This document shows positions 43,251 to 51,323 of a stretch of 64,000 nucleotides of DNA, piece by piece. The position numbers and the translations under genes were made by a program. Within the stretch, counting starts at the first letter, position 1, and each line of letters opens with the position of its first letter. The DNA is from Oribacterium sp. C9 (GTDB taxonomy: Bacteria; Bacillota; Clostridia; Lachnospirales; Lachnospiraceae), in contig NZ_MUHW01000010.1 of assembly GCF_002007235.1 (NCBI RefSeq), forward strand, positions 62,001 to 126,000. The letters are read 5' to 3'. The notes under the pieces are model-generated. The model was not told the DNA's origin. It saw only the letters and a list, made by a program, of their open reading frames with translations, and did not search any database.

Positions 43251-43796
43251 TTACTGAATTGTAACATCACAGCCTGAAAGTTCAAAGTTAAGTGTGAATG
43301 TATCAGCCACAGCCTGCTTTGCAGTCTCCTCATCAAGACCCTCACCTGCTGAAAAATCACTGAGTACAAGTGTACCCTTCTTGATGGCAATTGTAGATGC
43401 CTCTGCACCAGGTCCAGCTTCCTGAGTCTCACCGGTCTCCTCTGTCTCAAAGCTTACAAGCTTTGTTGAGGCACCTACTGTTCCGAGCTCAATAAGCTTA
43501 TCAAGCAGTGACTGCTCTGTAAGCTCGTCTACAGAATCCATGACCTGTGACATCTTCTGATTAACTATAGCGTAAACAACAACTGTATCATAAATCGGTG
43601 CATTAGGATCCGGCTGCTTTGAAAGAGGAAGACCGTTTTCAGGATTTGTTTCCTCCATTGTAGTCTCCTGAACAACACTTCCATCCGGTGCCGTCTCTGT
43701 CTTAGCTGACTCTCTATCATTCTTTGACTTACTACCACAACCAACAACAGCAAGCACTGTAGCTGCAAGCATAATCATAGCAATAAACTTTTTCAT
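43251..43796 (-). CDS. lipoprotein of unknown function
   Basis: A 181-residue lipoprotein: lipobox VVGC (Cys ~20), a Glu/Thr/Ser-rich linker, then a compact domain beginning DTVVVYAIVNQKMSQVMDSV. The repeated pattern LLDKLIELGTV...LVLSDFSAGEGLDEETAKQAV resembles GerMN-type extracytoplasmic domains, but the match is weak and I do not assign it. SD GGAGATTAATT is present. It has its own terminator and lies between rsmI (divergent) and metG. Confidence 0.8.
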   Translation of the reverse strand: MKKFIAMIMLAATVLAVVGCGSKSKNDRESAKTETAPDGSVVQETTMEETNPENGLPLSKQPDPNAPIYDTVVVYAIVNQKMSQVMDSVDELTEQSLLDKLIELGTVGASTKLVSFETEETGETQEAGPGAEASTIAIKKGTLVLSDFSAGEGLDEETAKQAVADTFTLNFELSGCDVTIQ

Positions 43797-43927
43797 AAAT
43801 TAATCTCCTCAAACAAACCGATTAATATTTATATCTTTTTTACAATATAAAATGAAAGACCCTTTCGAGCCTCTCAAAAAATACAGACTGTAATATATCA
43901 AAGCTTTATTGCAATTTCAAGTACAGT

Positions 43928-43949
43928 GCGTAAATCTTAATCTTTACGC
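43928..43949. promoter_or_regulatory. inverted repeat between lipoprotein gene and rsmI
   Basis: GCGTAAA / TTTACGC separated by 8 bases, about 30 bases upstream of an extended -10 (TGCTATGCT) for rsmI. Possibly an operator for either divergent gene. Confidence 0.35.
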
Positions 43950-44040
43950 AAAAAAATCCTAGTTTATGTGCTATGCTTAAAAGGTATTTATGCTTGTTAC
44001 TCTATTCTTTAGAGATTCTTATATTATAGGAGAAAAAACT

Positions 44041-44892
44041 ATGGCAGGAACACTATATGTGTGCGCAACACCCATCGGAAATCTGGAAGACATCACCTTC
44101 AGAGTCATAAACTGTCTTAAATCGGTAGATATCATAGCCGCTGAAGATACCAGAAATTCTATAAAGCTTTTAAATCATTTCGACATCCACACTCCCATGA
44201 CTGCATATCATGAGTTTAACAAATACGACAAGGCAAAAGCCCTTGTAAATGATATGCTAAACGGTAAAAATGTTGCCATAATCACAGATGCCGGAACACC
44301 ATGCATATCCGATCCGGGCGAGGAACTTGTTCATCAGGCTGCTGAAGCCGGCATCACCATCACTTCACTTCCTGGTCCCGCTGCTGCGATCACAGCATTG
44401 ACCATATCCGCCCTTCCCACCAGAAGATTCGCGTTTGAGGCATTTCTCCCTACAGAAAAAGCAGATAAAAAAGAGAGAGCAAGGATACTGGAAGAGCTTC
44501 GCACCGAGACACGTACCATGATCCTCTATGAAGCTCCGCACAAATTAAAGGCCACTCTTAAGGATCTTTCAAAGACTCTTGGGGATGACCGCCGCATCTC
44601 CTTATGCCGTGAACTGACAAAAAAACATGAGGAAGCCATCAGGATCACCATCGGCGAAGCCGTAGCAAAATACGAAACTGAAGATCCCAGAGGAGAATAT
44701 GTACTTGTCATCGAAGGGCGTGATCCCTCTGACATAGCAGCTGAATCGGAGGCAAACTGGAACGAGATGCCGCTGGAGGAACATATGGAGCATTATCTCA
44801 AACAGGGTCTATCTGAAAAGGATGCCATGAAGGCTGTGGCAAAGGATCGCGGAGTGTCAAAACGTGATATATATACCCAGTTAAAAACCTGA
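44041..44892 (+). CDS. rsmI: 16S rRNA (cytidine1402-2'-O)-methyltransferase
   Basis: A 283-residue tetrapyrrole-methylase-fold enzyme that 2'-O-methylates C1402 in the ribosomal decoding centre. Motifs: LYVCATPIGNLEDITFR, IIAAEDTRNS, NVAIITDAGTPCISDPGEELV, SLPGPAAAITAL and FLPTEKADKKERARILEEL. The C-terminal helical tail (LSEKDAMKAVAKDRGVSKRDIY) is usual. ATG 44041 follows AGGAGAAAAAACT; the longer ORF starts without an SD. Homologue of B. subtilis YabC, which lies near metS there as here. Confidence 0.96.
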   Translation: MAGTLYVCATPIGNLEDITFRVINCLKSVDIIAAEDTRNSIKLLNHFDIHTPMTAYHEFNKYDKAKALVNDMLNGKNVAIITDAGTPCISDPGEELVHQAAEAGITITSLPGPAAAITALTISALPTRRFAFEAFLPTEKADKKERARILEELRTETRTMILYEAPHKLKATLKDLSKTLGDDRRISLCRELTKKHEEAIRITIGEAVAKYETEDPRGEYVLVIEGRDPSDIAAESEANWNEMPLEEHMEHYLKQGLSEKDAMKAVAKDRGVSKRDIYTQLKT

Positions 44893-44910
44893 TAAATACT
44901 TAAAATTAAA

Positions 44911-44950
44911 AATCCCATGAAGCTAAGTTGTTAACTTCATGGGAGCTTTT
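44911..44950. terminator. bidirectional terminator between rsmI and acyltransferase
   Basis: TCCCATGAAG / CTTCATGGGA stem with internal pairing, ending in TTTTTAA on the minus strand and GCTTTTG on the plus strand. Confidence 0.85.
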
Positions 44951-46103
44951 GTATCATCCTCTTTATATTTTCGATAACATAACTAGCCAGAAGGGACAGT
45001 AAAAATACAGTAGGAACACGTATCAGTATATGAAGTATTTCTTTCCAAATGGTATCATACCCATTCGTCATATCAATGATACCGAAGCTCCAATCCTGTC
45101 CCTTTCTGAAAAAGATAAAATAGTAGATTCCATAGTGAAGAAGATATATCCAGAAGGTGTATCTTCCTGCTCTCGCGATGAAATTCACCGGTTTATTTTT
45201 TTCATAATCAAAGCTCAGAATAAATATCACAAATGCCGTACTCTGCACGGTTGCAAAGGCACAGTTCCAGTATAAATAAAAATCCTGTGAACTGTTCAGG
45301 ATAAATACCTGTCTTTGTAAGAAAAATCTCGATGCAAATGCGATAACCAGCACAGCCGCTGATATGATCCTTACCTGCTTTCTTTTTTGTACTGCCTCAG
45401 GTCTGTCCAAATATCTCTTTAGATCCTTTATCTCAGCCCCTGTCAAAAGAAGCATAGCCGGTGCGGTGTAAAGCATAAAAGGTGAGATCTGTACCGGTGA
45501 AAAACTGATAAGTCCGGTCATATTGAGATCCATCAGGATCTGGTTAATAAAGATAAATCCTATGATGAACCATCTGTATTTCCTGAACCTGTCTTTTTCG
45601 TTAATGTCTATTCCTCTGACATTCTCTGAATATAAAGGCTTCAATAACGGATATGCAAGCACCAGCTGGAGATAGGTAAATATATACCATAAATGGGCCG
45701 CCATACTCTCCCGTATATTTCCTCCCCAGGAAAAAAGATCTGTCAGAAATCCACATACATCAAAGTTCAGGTGTGTAAAACAGTATATTATGTTCTCTTC
45801 ATCTCTCACAAAAGGAGAAAACTGATAACTTAACAGCATGACCGCGATACCCGGAAAAACTATGCTTGACAGGGCCCTCTTCAAGGTTTCAACAAATCCC
45901 TTTCTGAAAAAAAAGAAGCCGCTGAGAATAAAAAACAAGGTCACACCATCTGCGAAAAGTAATCTGATAAAAAGCTTCGTACTGTCTCCTGTTCCCATGA
46001 CATCAACATGGGTACCTACAACAAGTAAACAGGCGACCACTCTTATGAGATCCAGTCCCGCGTCTCTCCCCTTTTTTTTAGCTTTTTTTATTTCTTCTGC
46101 CAT
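44937..46103 (-). CDS. acyltransferase 3 family membrane protein
   Basis: A 388-residue protein with about ten membrane helices of the acyltransferase_3 (OafA/WecH-like) group: GLDLIRVVACLLVVGTHVDVMG has the family Arg and the conserved His in helix 1, and FFILSGFFFFRKG follows. The C-terminal half ends in AGRYTFWIYLLHYGIYYF. It is likely to acylate a surface glycan or lipid; the substrate is unknown. It starts 18 bases after azlD and may be co-transcribed with azlCD, although no functional link is known. No SGNH domain is fused. Confidence 0.88.
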   Translation of the reverse strand: MAEEIKKAKKKGRDAGLDLIRVVACLLVVGTHVDVMGTGDSTKLFIRLLFADGVTLFFILSGFFFFRKGFVETLKRALSSIVFPGIAVMLLSYQFSPFVRDEENIIYCFTHLNFDVCGFLTDLFSWGGNIRESMAAHLWYIFTYLQLVLAYPLLKPLYSENVRGIDINEKDRFRKYRWFIIGFIFINQILMDLNMTGLISFSPVQISPFMLYTAPAMLLLTGAEIKDLKRYLDRPEAVQKRKQVRIISAAVLVIAFASRFFLQRQVFILNSSQDFYLYWNCAFATVQSTAFVIFILSFDYEKNKPVNFIARAGRYTFWIYLLHYGIYYFIFFRKGQDWSFGIIDMTNGYDTIWKEILHILIRVPTVFLLSLLASYVIENIKRMIQKLP

Positions 46104-46121
46104 ATCCCTCCGTGAGAAACA

Positions 46122-46424
46122 TTATATAAAATGTTCAAGAACAAAAACCGTAAGACTGCATATGATGGCTGTAGGAAAAAGTCCTCCACCGAACCACGCA
46201 ACGACTATTCCTATAACAAGTGCCGCAAGCCCCGCCAAAGGTTCTGCAGTGGCATGCATGATAGCCGGAAATGTCATAACGGCAAGTGTAACATAGGGAA
46301 CGTAATATAAAAAGGATCTTACAGTTACATTCTTTATTTCTTTTCGAATAAGTGTCAGAGGAAGCACACGTATCAAAAATGATACACCGAACATAACCAG
46401 AATATATATATAGTTGTTATGCAT
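46122..46424 (-). CDS. azlD: branched-chain amino-acid exporter small subunit
   Basis: A 100-residue membrane protein with about three to four helices, typical AzlD: VMFGVSFLIRVLPLTLIRKE near the start, YVPYVTLAVMTFPAIMHAT and the terminal VAWFGGGLFPTAIICSLTVF. AzlCD pairs export branched-chain amino acids or analogues. It overlaps the end of azlC by 8 bases, and the SD GGAGGCAAAAA lies inside azlC. Confidence 0.92.
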   Translation of the reverse strand: MHNNYIYILVMFGVSFLIRVLPLTLIRKEIKNVTVRSFLYYVPYVTLAVMTFPAIMHATAEPLAGLAALVIGIVVAWFGGGLFPTAIICSLTVFVLEHFI

Positions 46425-47238
46425 TTTTTGCCTCCTTTATCTCATTTTTCAAATAGGAAGTACTGTCTTCTCTCATTTCTCCACTATTTTCTGTATTCAG
46501 AGCCTTCTCAATCTCTTTAACTTCTGTATCCTCACTGTCCCTAACAGGAAACAGTACTGCTGCTGCACCTGATATGATCACGGTAAGTATGATTATTCTG
46601 GTTCCGTCACTTAAACCTGAAATAAACGGAAGCTTTGAACATATAAGACTGGCAGCCATGGATAAAAATACCAGCACACGTACGATGATATCATCTCTGG
46701 CAGGTGGAATGATTATAGCAAGGAACATACCGTAAAGCAGTACCCCCAAAGCACTTACTATATCAGGAGGAACTATATTTCCAACTATAACTCCCGATCC
46801 TGTCCCCAGTGCCCAAAAGCTAAGAGAACAAATGGCTAGTCCATAATTATAAAAAGGATTGAGCTTTCCGGGAACAGTAACAGAGGCTCCGAATATCTCA
46901 TCCGTTATCCAGAAACCAACTAATAATCTGTGGGAAAGTTTAGTATCCTCCGGAAGCTTTTGAGAAAGCGCCGCAGACATAAGAAGATACCTCGCGTTGA
47001 CGATGGCCGTAATAACCGCCATGGTCACATATCCGGCCTTTGATGCTATAACTGTAAAACCGGCGTATTCACCGGCAGAAGCATTGCAAAGAAGACTCGC
47101 AAGAGTGGCCTGAAATACCGTAAGTCCGGCATTTCCTGCAGTAAAACCGAGTGCAAAGGATACAGCAAAATATCCTGCCGCTATCGGTACTCCATTTTTC
47201 AGTCCCTTTAAAAACCAACGCTTATTTTCAGTTTTCAT
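46417..47238 (-). CDS. azlC: branched-chain amino-acid exporter large subunit
   Basis: A 273-residue AzlC/YgaZ-type permease: GVPIAAGYFAVSFALGFTAG, FQATLASLLCNASAGEYAGF, ITAIVNARYLLMSAAL and FWITDEIFGASV are family hallmarks. The C-terminal ~45 residues after the last helix are Glu/Asp-rich and soluble, longer than in most homologues. It works with AzlD encoded next. A strong promoter lies 48 bases upstream. Confidence 0.93.
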   Translation of the reverse strand: MKTENKRWFLKGLKNGVPIAAGYFAVSFALGFTAGNAGLTVFQATLASLLCNASAGEYAGFTVIASKAGYVTMAVITAIVNARYLLMSAALSQKLPEDTKLSHRLLVGFWITDEIFGASVTVPGKLNPFYNYGLAICSLSFWALGTGSGVIVGNIVPPDIVSALGVLLYGMFLAIIIPPARDDIIVRVLVFLSMAASLICSKLPFISGLSDGTRIIILTVIISGAAAVLFPVRDSEDTEVKEIEKALNTENSGEMREDSTSYLKNEIKEAKNA

Positions 47239-47285
47239 ATTCTTCAGACGCCTTTGCCCTTTCTTTTTTTATATCTAGCCACACT

Positions 47286-47314
47286 AGTATATCTTTAAAT
47301 TATATAATTGTTAA
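47286..47314 (-). promoter_or_regulatory. promoter of azlCD
   Basis: TTAACA (47309-47314), 17 bases, TATACT (47286-47291). Confidence 0.75.
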
Positions 47315-47394
47315 TATTATTTATATAGTGAAAAATTATGTCTGAAATTCTGTGATACTCTTTTGTCCTTTACGATCATACCATCACCATCATA

Positions 47395-47440
47395 AAAAAA
47401 CATGGTGCCGGATGATACATCTCATCCAGACACCATGCCT
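47395..47440 (-). terminator. terminator of the MMPL/coiled-coil/wall-binding operon
   Basis: CATGGTGTCTGGATGA / TCATCCGGCACCATG stem with small mismatches, followed by TTTTTTTATG on the minus strand. Confidence 0.87.
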
Positions 47441-47510
47441 TTAACTCATATTTTAAGTTGTTTTCAGTACTCGACACCTTGTCATTCCGTGAGGAGAACT
47501 CTTTATGGAA

Positions 47511-48836
47511 TCAGTGATTTATGCACACACCATCACTTCCGAAAATATATGTCTTTCCGTTTATTTCCCGTGTACCTGTACACATAACACCTGCAGAAGC
47601 CCCAACTCTGGACTCAAGATAGTACCACGCACCGTTCAGCTCCAGCCATCCTGTATGCATATAGCTGTCAGCATCGAAATAATACCATCTGTCGTTTATC
47701 TGTCTCCATCCCTGATTGAATGGCACACCGTCAACGATATACTGCCATTTATACGCGGTTCTCTTCCAAAATGCATTGGCATCTCCGGAACCTATTGATC
47801 CTGCGGGAACACTGTTATATGTTCCGTTGCTCTTTACATTGGTAGCAAAAGTTCCATCCACAGTTGACTTGTAATCACTGAGGAAATCCCATTTGTCATC
47901 CACATCATAATCACTGGTATCCGCTGCATAGCTTCCGACATTTGCCCAATTTGATATGGCTATATTGTAATACTTTGCATCATTTCTCTTTGGAATGGCT
48001 CTGACAGTAACCTTAAGTGTTCCTGCCTGTGCGGAATTTACATATCCCGATACATCATGGCTGGTTTCAGATGTACGATACTTTTTTGTTATCTTCTTGC
48101 CGTTTGCATCTGAATAACTAATACGAACCTCATACTCATCCGCCAGTGACACATCCATACCTGTCCAATTGGCCCTGCCTGAAGCATCGATTACCGCATC
48201 CATGTATCCCTGCTCATCTGTAGGAACGGCTCTTACGGCAACACCAAACTGCCCGTTATATGCCCCGGTCAACGCGCTTGTTATGCTGTAGTAGGTTTTG
48301 GATGTTGTATGATGGCTCGTCTTAACATTACCATTCTTATCGACATAGCTTATGACCACCTCATACTTTCCTGCGTACTTGACATCATCCCATCTCACCT
48401 GACTGTTTGTGGTATCGATGATCAGATTCTGAGGAGCAGTCAGCTCATAAAAAGGATAGACCAGAAGTCTGCCTCTTGCCTCTGTATTGTCTACAGAAAC
48501 CGTATCCACATATGTGGTCCTTATACCTGTTCCTGTGATCTTCAGATCATCGTCGAGGGCACCCGAGCCGCTTGTTATAGTCACATTGATGGTGGCAGGA
48601 ATAGTCGGATTATTATTCTTTATGCTTGTGGCATCTGCAACTATAACTGTGTCTACATCTTCCTCATCATTTACTTCATATTCCGGAAAAAAGCATATTC
48701 CCGCATCAGTCTCTGAAATCGAGTCAAGAACAGCATTGATCTCAATATTTTTCACCATGGCAAATGCAGGGATGGCGGTGCCAATGCTTACAGCCATGCA
48801 CGCACCCATTACTCTAAGTAAACTCTTTTTCATCAT
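47511..48836 (-). CDS. secreted protein with C-terminal cell-wall-binding repeats
   Basis: A 441-residue exported protein: signal peptide (cleavage near IPAFA, ~26), two or three fibronectin/Ig-like beta segments (VRWDDVKYAGKYEVVISYVD; ANWTGMDVSLADEYEVRISYS), and a C-terminal choline-binding/CW_1-type repeat module (QGWRQINDRWYYFDADSYMH, TGWLELNGAWYYLES, INGKTYIFGSDGVC). The repeats suggest noncovalent attachment to wall polymers. It lies 7 bases after the coiled-coil gene in the MMPL operon. The binding target and function are unknown. Confidence 0.87.
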   Translation of the reverse strand: MMKKSLLRVMGACMAVSIGTAIPAFAMVKNIEINAVLDSISETDAGICFFPEYEVNDEEDVDTVIVADATSIKNNNPTIPATINVTITSGSGALDDDLKITGTGIRTTYVDTVSVDNTEARGRLLVYPFYELTAPQNLIIDTTNSQVRWDDVKYAGKYEVVISYVDKNGNVKTSHHTTSKTYYSITSALTGAYNGQFGVAVRAVPTDEQGYMDAVIDASGRANWTGMDVSLADEYEVRISYSDANGKKITKKYRTSETSHDVSGYVNSAQAGTLKVTVRAIPKRNDAKYYNIAISNWANVGSYAADTSDYDVDDKWDFLSDYKSTVDGTFATNVKSNGTYNSVPAGSIGSGDANAFWKRTAYKWQYIVDGVPFNQGWRQINDRWYYFDADSYMHTGWLELNGAWYYLESRVGASAGVMCTGTREINGKTYIFGSDGVCINH

Positions 48837-48843
48837 GCCCTCC

Positions 48844-51318
48844 TTATTCTATTCCGAAAACCGAGCAGATACCGCTCCACAATTTTGCAAATACTGCCTT
48901 TATTCTCTGAAGCAGTGTTGTTCCCGGATCAGATATCTCACTATCCAGAACCTTCGCCTCAGGATCATCTGCCGAGATTTCCTCTGAACGACAGACGATG
49001 GATATGGACGTTGGCTCCTGATTGTTTGAACTTGTTAGTGAAACCTTCGGAGCATCAGGATCCATATTCAGGAAATTGTTATCAGCCTCCTCTTCGTCCA
49101 GCTTATTGTTGATGGTATCTCTTAACTTACGACCGGTAGTCTTCAGATGCTTTGTGCTGTCCACAATATCCTTTGTATTTTCAACAGCCTGTCTGCCTAC
49201 TTCAAGCCCTTCATCTGCTGCTGCATTAAGTGCCGGTTCTGCCGCCCTGAGGACATTATTGACATTCTGAAGAGCTGATGCCGCATCCTGTGAAGTCTTC
49301 TCCATCTGCATGATAACATTCTCTGAATCCTCAAATGTCTTCTGAACATCCTCGTAATAGGCATTCATGATTCCAATGAGTCCGTCTATATCGGCAATTG
49401 TTGTTCTTACTGTGTTAAGAGTCCTTGCAGCCTGAAATGCAACAGCACCTCCATAATTCATGATATCGTCAAGATCCGAAATAACATTATTGATCGCATT
49501 GATCAGCTGCTGCACCTCATCTGATGTGAAGAGCTCATTATCCGCTCCTTCAAGTGCAGTTATAGCGTCTGTAAGAGAATGCAGATTTTCGGCCAGACTG
49601 CCGACCTCTTCATCTGTAGCTATAGTCTCATTTGCAAGAGTCTTTGAGTTTTTCTTGAGTGAAATAAGCGAATCAAGTGTATCGACATAGGTCGTTGCTT
49701 TTGTTGCCTGCGCAGCAGTTGGGCTTTTCATTATATCGGCATATTTCTTACCCTTACTTACATCATATCCCGCCTCTTTTGCCTTTGCCGCAAATTCAGG
49801 ATCAGCAATCTGATCCTTATACATTTTTACAAATGCTATATATTTCGCTTTTTCACTATCTGAATCACCAGATACTGCAGCAGAATCAGCCACTGCTATT
49901 ATTGATGCAAGACTCTCAGCATCAATACCTGAGAGCTTATCACCCATGACCTCGGAAACTGCAGCTATGAGACTTTTTTCACTGCTACTCAGTCTTCCGG
50001 TTCCACTGATTCCATGGATATTATTCGTATTGTCCGTTGCCGCATCTATGGCTATCTCGGAAGCACTTGCCTTGAACCGTGTCATATTATCAGGGTCTGT
50101 CGCATTATTTGTTGCTTTATTGACGCCCTTAAGTACATTATTAAGGCTGTTAACAGCCTTTTTTTGATCCTCGGAAAGAGCATCTATCTCCATATTAGAT
50201 AAGCCTGATCCTCCCATTGAAGATCCTAGCTGCTTTAAACGTTTGTTTAAGGTATTGAGCTTTGAGCTTGCATCCATGAGATCCTTATCCAGGTTATTCA
50301 GGTTTGAATTGATATCATAGACCATCCACTGTGTGGTTTTGAGATCCTCATTGACAGGCTCAAGGGTGCTCTGAAGATCTCTCAGATCCTGTATCGCAAC
50401 ATCATTGCCATTAAAGATAACCTGTACATTGTCATGGAGTATATCCTTACCTGACTGAAGATTTGCAAGCATCTTATTGGTGAGATCCAGCTGTGACTGT
50501 ACATTGGTCACACCATCCAGCACATCATCAAAATCATCCATGATGGCATTGGTATCATCTCTGAAATCATCCTTGATCTCTTTTATTTCTTTTATCTTGG
50601 AAAGATCTCCCACTGTTCCCGGGCTCATCATAAAGATGGCGCCCACTGTTTCAAACTTATCTGTGCCAAGTCTTAAAGTGAAGTGTCCCTCCTTGCCCGG
50701 CAATGCCTCGAAAACTATACCTGAGTACTGACCGAGAGTCGCTGTCTGAGAATCCGGCGCATCAATCGAATAACACTTCTGTACATCCACCGGCACAGCC
50801 ACTATGAGCATCATGTTATTCTTCATATAATCCGACACTTTGTCATTGGGATAGGCATCTATATCCATTTCCACTAGACCTGACTGTCCGGCTATCTTAT
50901 CTGCATCTGTCACTACACCGTTAAGCTTATATGTTATATCGAACTTCCACGGAATCTCCACTGACTCAGGCTTCAATGTGCCTTCAAAATAAAATTTTCC
51001 CGCATTATACTTCTGCCAGGTTACAGATCCATTCTTAAAATCCGGCTTCTGTCCATCTGACATGTTGGTGATATTTATATAATCACCAAAGTCAGTATAG
51101 CTGTCCACTCCGTTAAAATTTATCCCCTTAACTACATTGGCCTTATTCACGGCACCATAGTGGTCAAGATTCAGATACATTGTCTCATCCACTTCTACTC
51201 TGGCTCTTGCCGCATAAGCTTTCATAGGCGTAAGTAGTATATTTGTAGAAAGACAGCTCAAAAGCACAGCATCAGCCGCTATCCTTTTAACCCTCTTTTT
51301 GGTCAAATGCTTTCTCAT
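48844..51318 (-). CDS. large secreted coiled-coil protein linked to an MMPL transporter
   Basis: An 824-residue exported protein. Signal peptide ends near KAYA (~33). Residues ~35-240 form a beta-rich domain (MYLNLDHYGAVNKANVVKGI, VPWKFD-like ITYKLNG). From ~250 to the end it is mostly long heptad-rich helices with Asn/Asp/Leu repeats (NVQSQLDLTNKMLANLQSG, SKLNTLNKRLKQLGSS, TISDLD-type segments), and it ends in an amphipathic segment TLLQRIKAVFAKLWSGICSV. No wall anchor or membrane helix. ATG 51318 is chosen (AGGAG 8 bases upstream); a GTG 9 bases earlier overlaps the MMPL stop. Probably works with the transporter as an envelope-spanning adaptor; inference. Confidence 0.85.
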   Translation of the reverse strand: MRKHLTKKRVKRIAADAVLLSCLSTNILLTPMKAYAARARVEVDETMYLNLDHYGAVNKANVVKGINFNGVDSYTDFGDYINITNMSDGQKPDFKNGSVTWQKYNAGKFYFEGTLKPESVEIPWKFDITYKLNGVVTDADKIAGQSGLVEMDIDAYPNDKVSDYMKNNMMLIVAVPVDVQKCYSIDAPDSQTATLGQYSGIVFEALPGKEGHFTLRLGTDKFETVGAIFMMSPGTVGDLSKIKEIKEIKDDFRDDTNAIMDDFDDVLDGVTNVQSQLDLTNKMLANLQSGKDILHDNVQVIFNGNDVAIQDLRDLQSTLEPVNEDLKTTQWMVYDINSNLNNLDKDLMDASSKLNTLNKRLKQLGSSMGGSGLSNMEIDALSEDQKKAVNSLNNVLKGVNKATNNATDPDNMTRFKASASEIAIDAATDNTNNIHGISGTGRLSSSEKSLIAAVSEVMGDKLSGIDAESLASIIAVADSAAVSGDSDSEKAKYIAFVKMYKDQIADPEFAAKAKEAGYDVSKGKKYADIMKSPTAAQATKATTYVDTLDSLISLKKNSKTLANETIATDEEVGSLAENLHSLTDAITALEGADNELFTSDEVQQLINAINNVISDLDDIMNYGGAVAFQAARTLNTVRTTIADIDGLIGIMNAYYEDVQKTFEDSENVIMQMEKTSQDAASALQNVNNVLRAAEPALNAAADEGLEVGRQAVENTKDIVDSTKHLKTTGRKLRDTINNKLDEEEADNNFLNMDPDAPKVSLTSSNNQEPTSISIVCRSEEISADDPEAKVLDSEISDPGTTLLQRIKAVFAKLWSGICSVFGIE

Positions 51319-51323
51319 TGTCT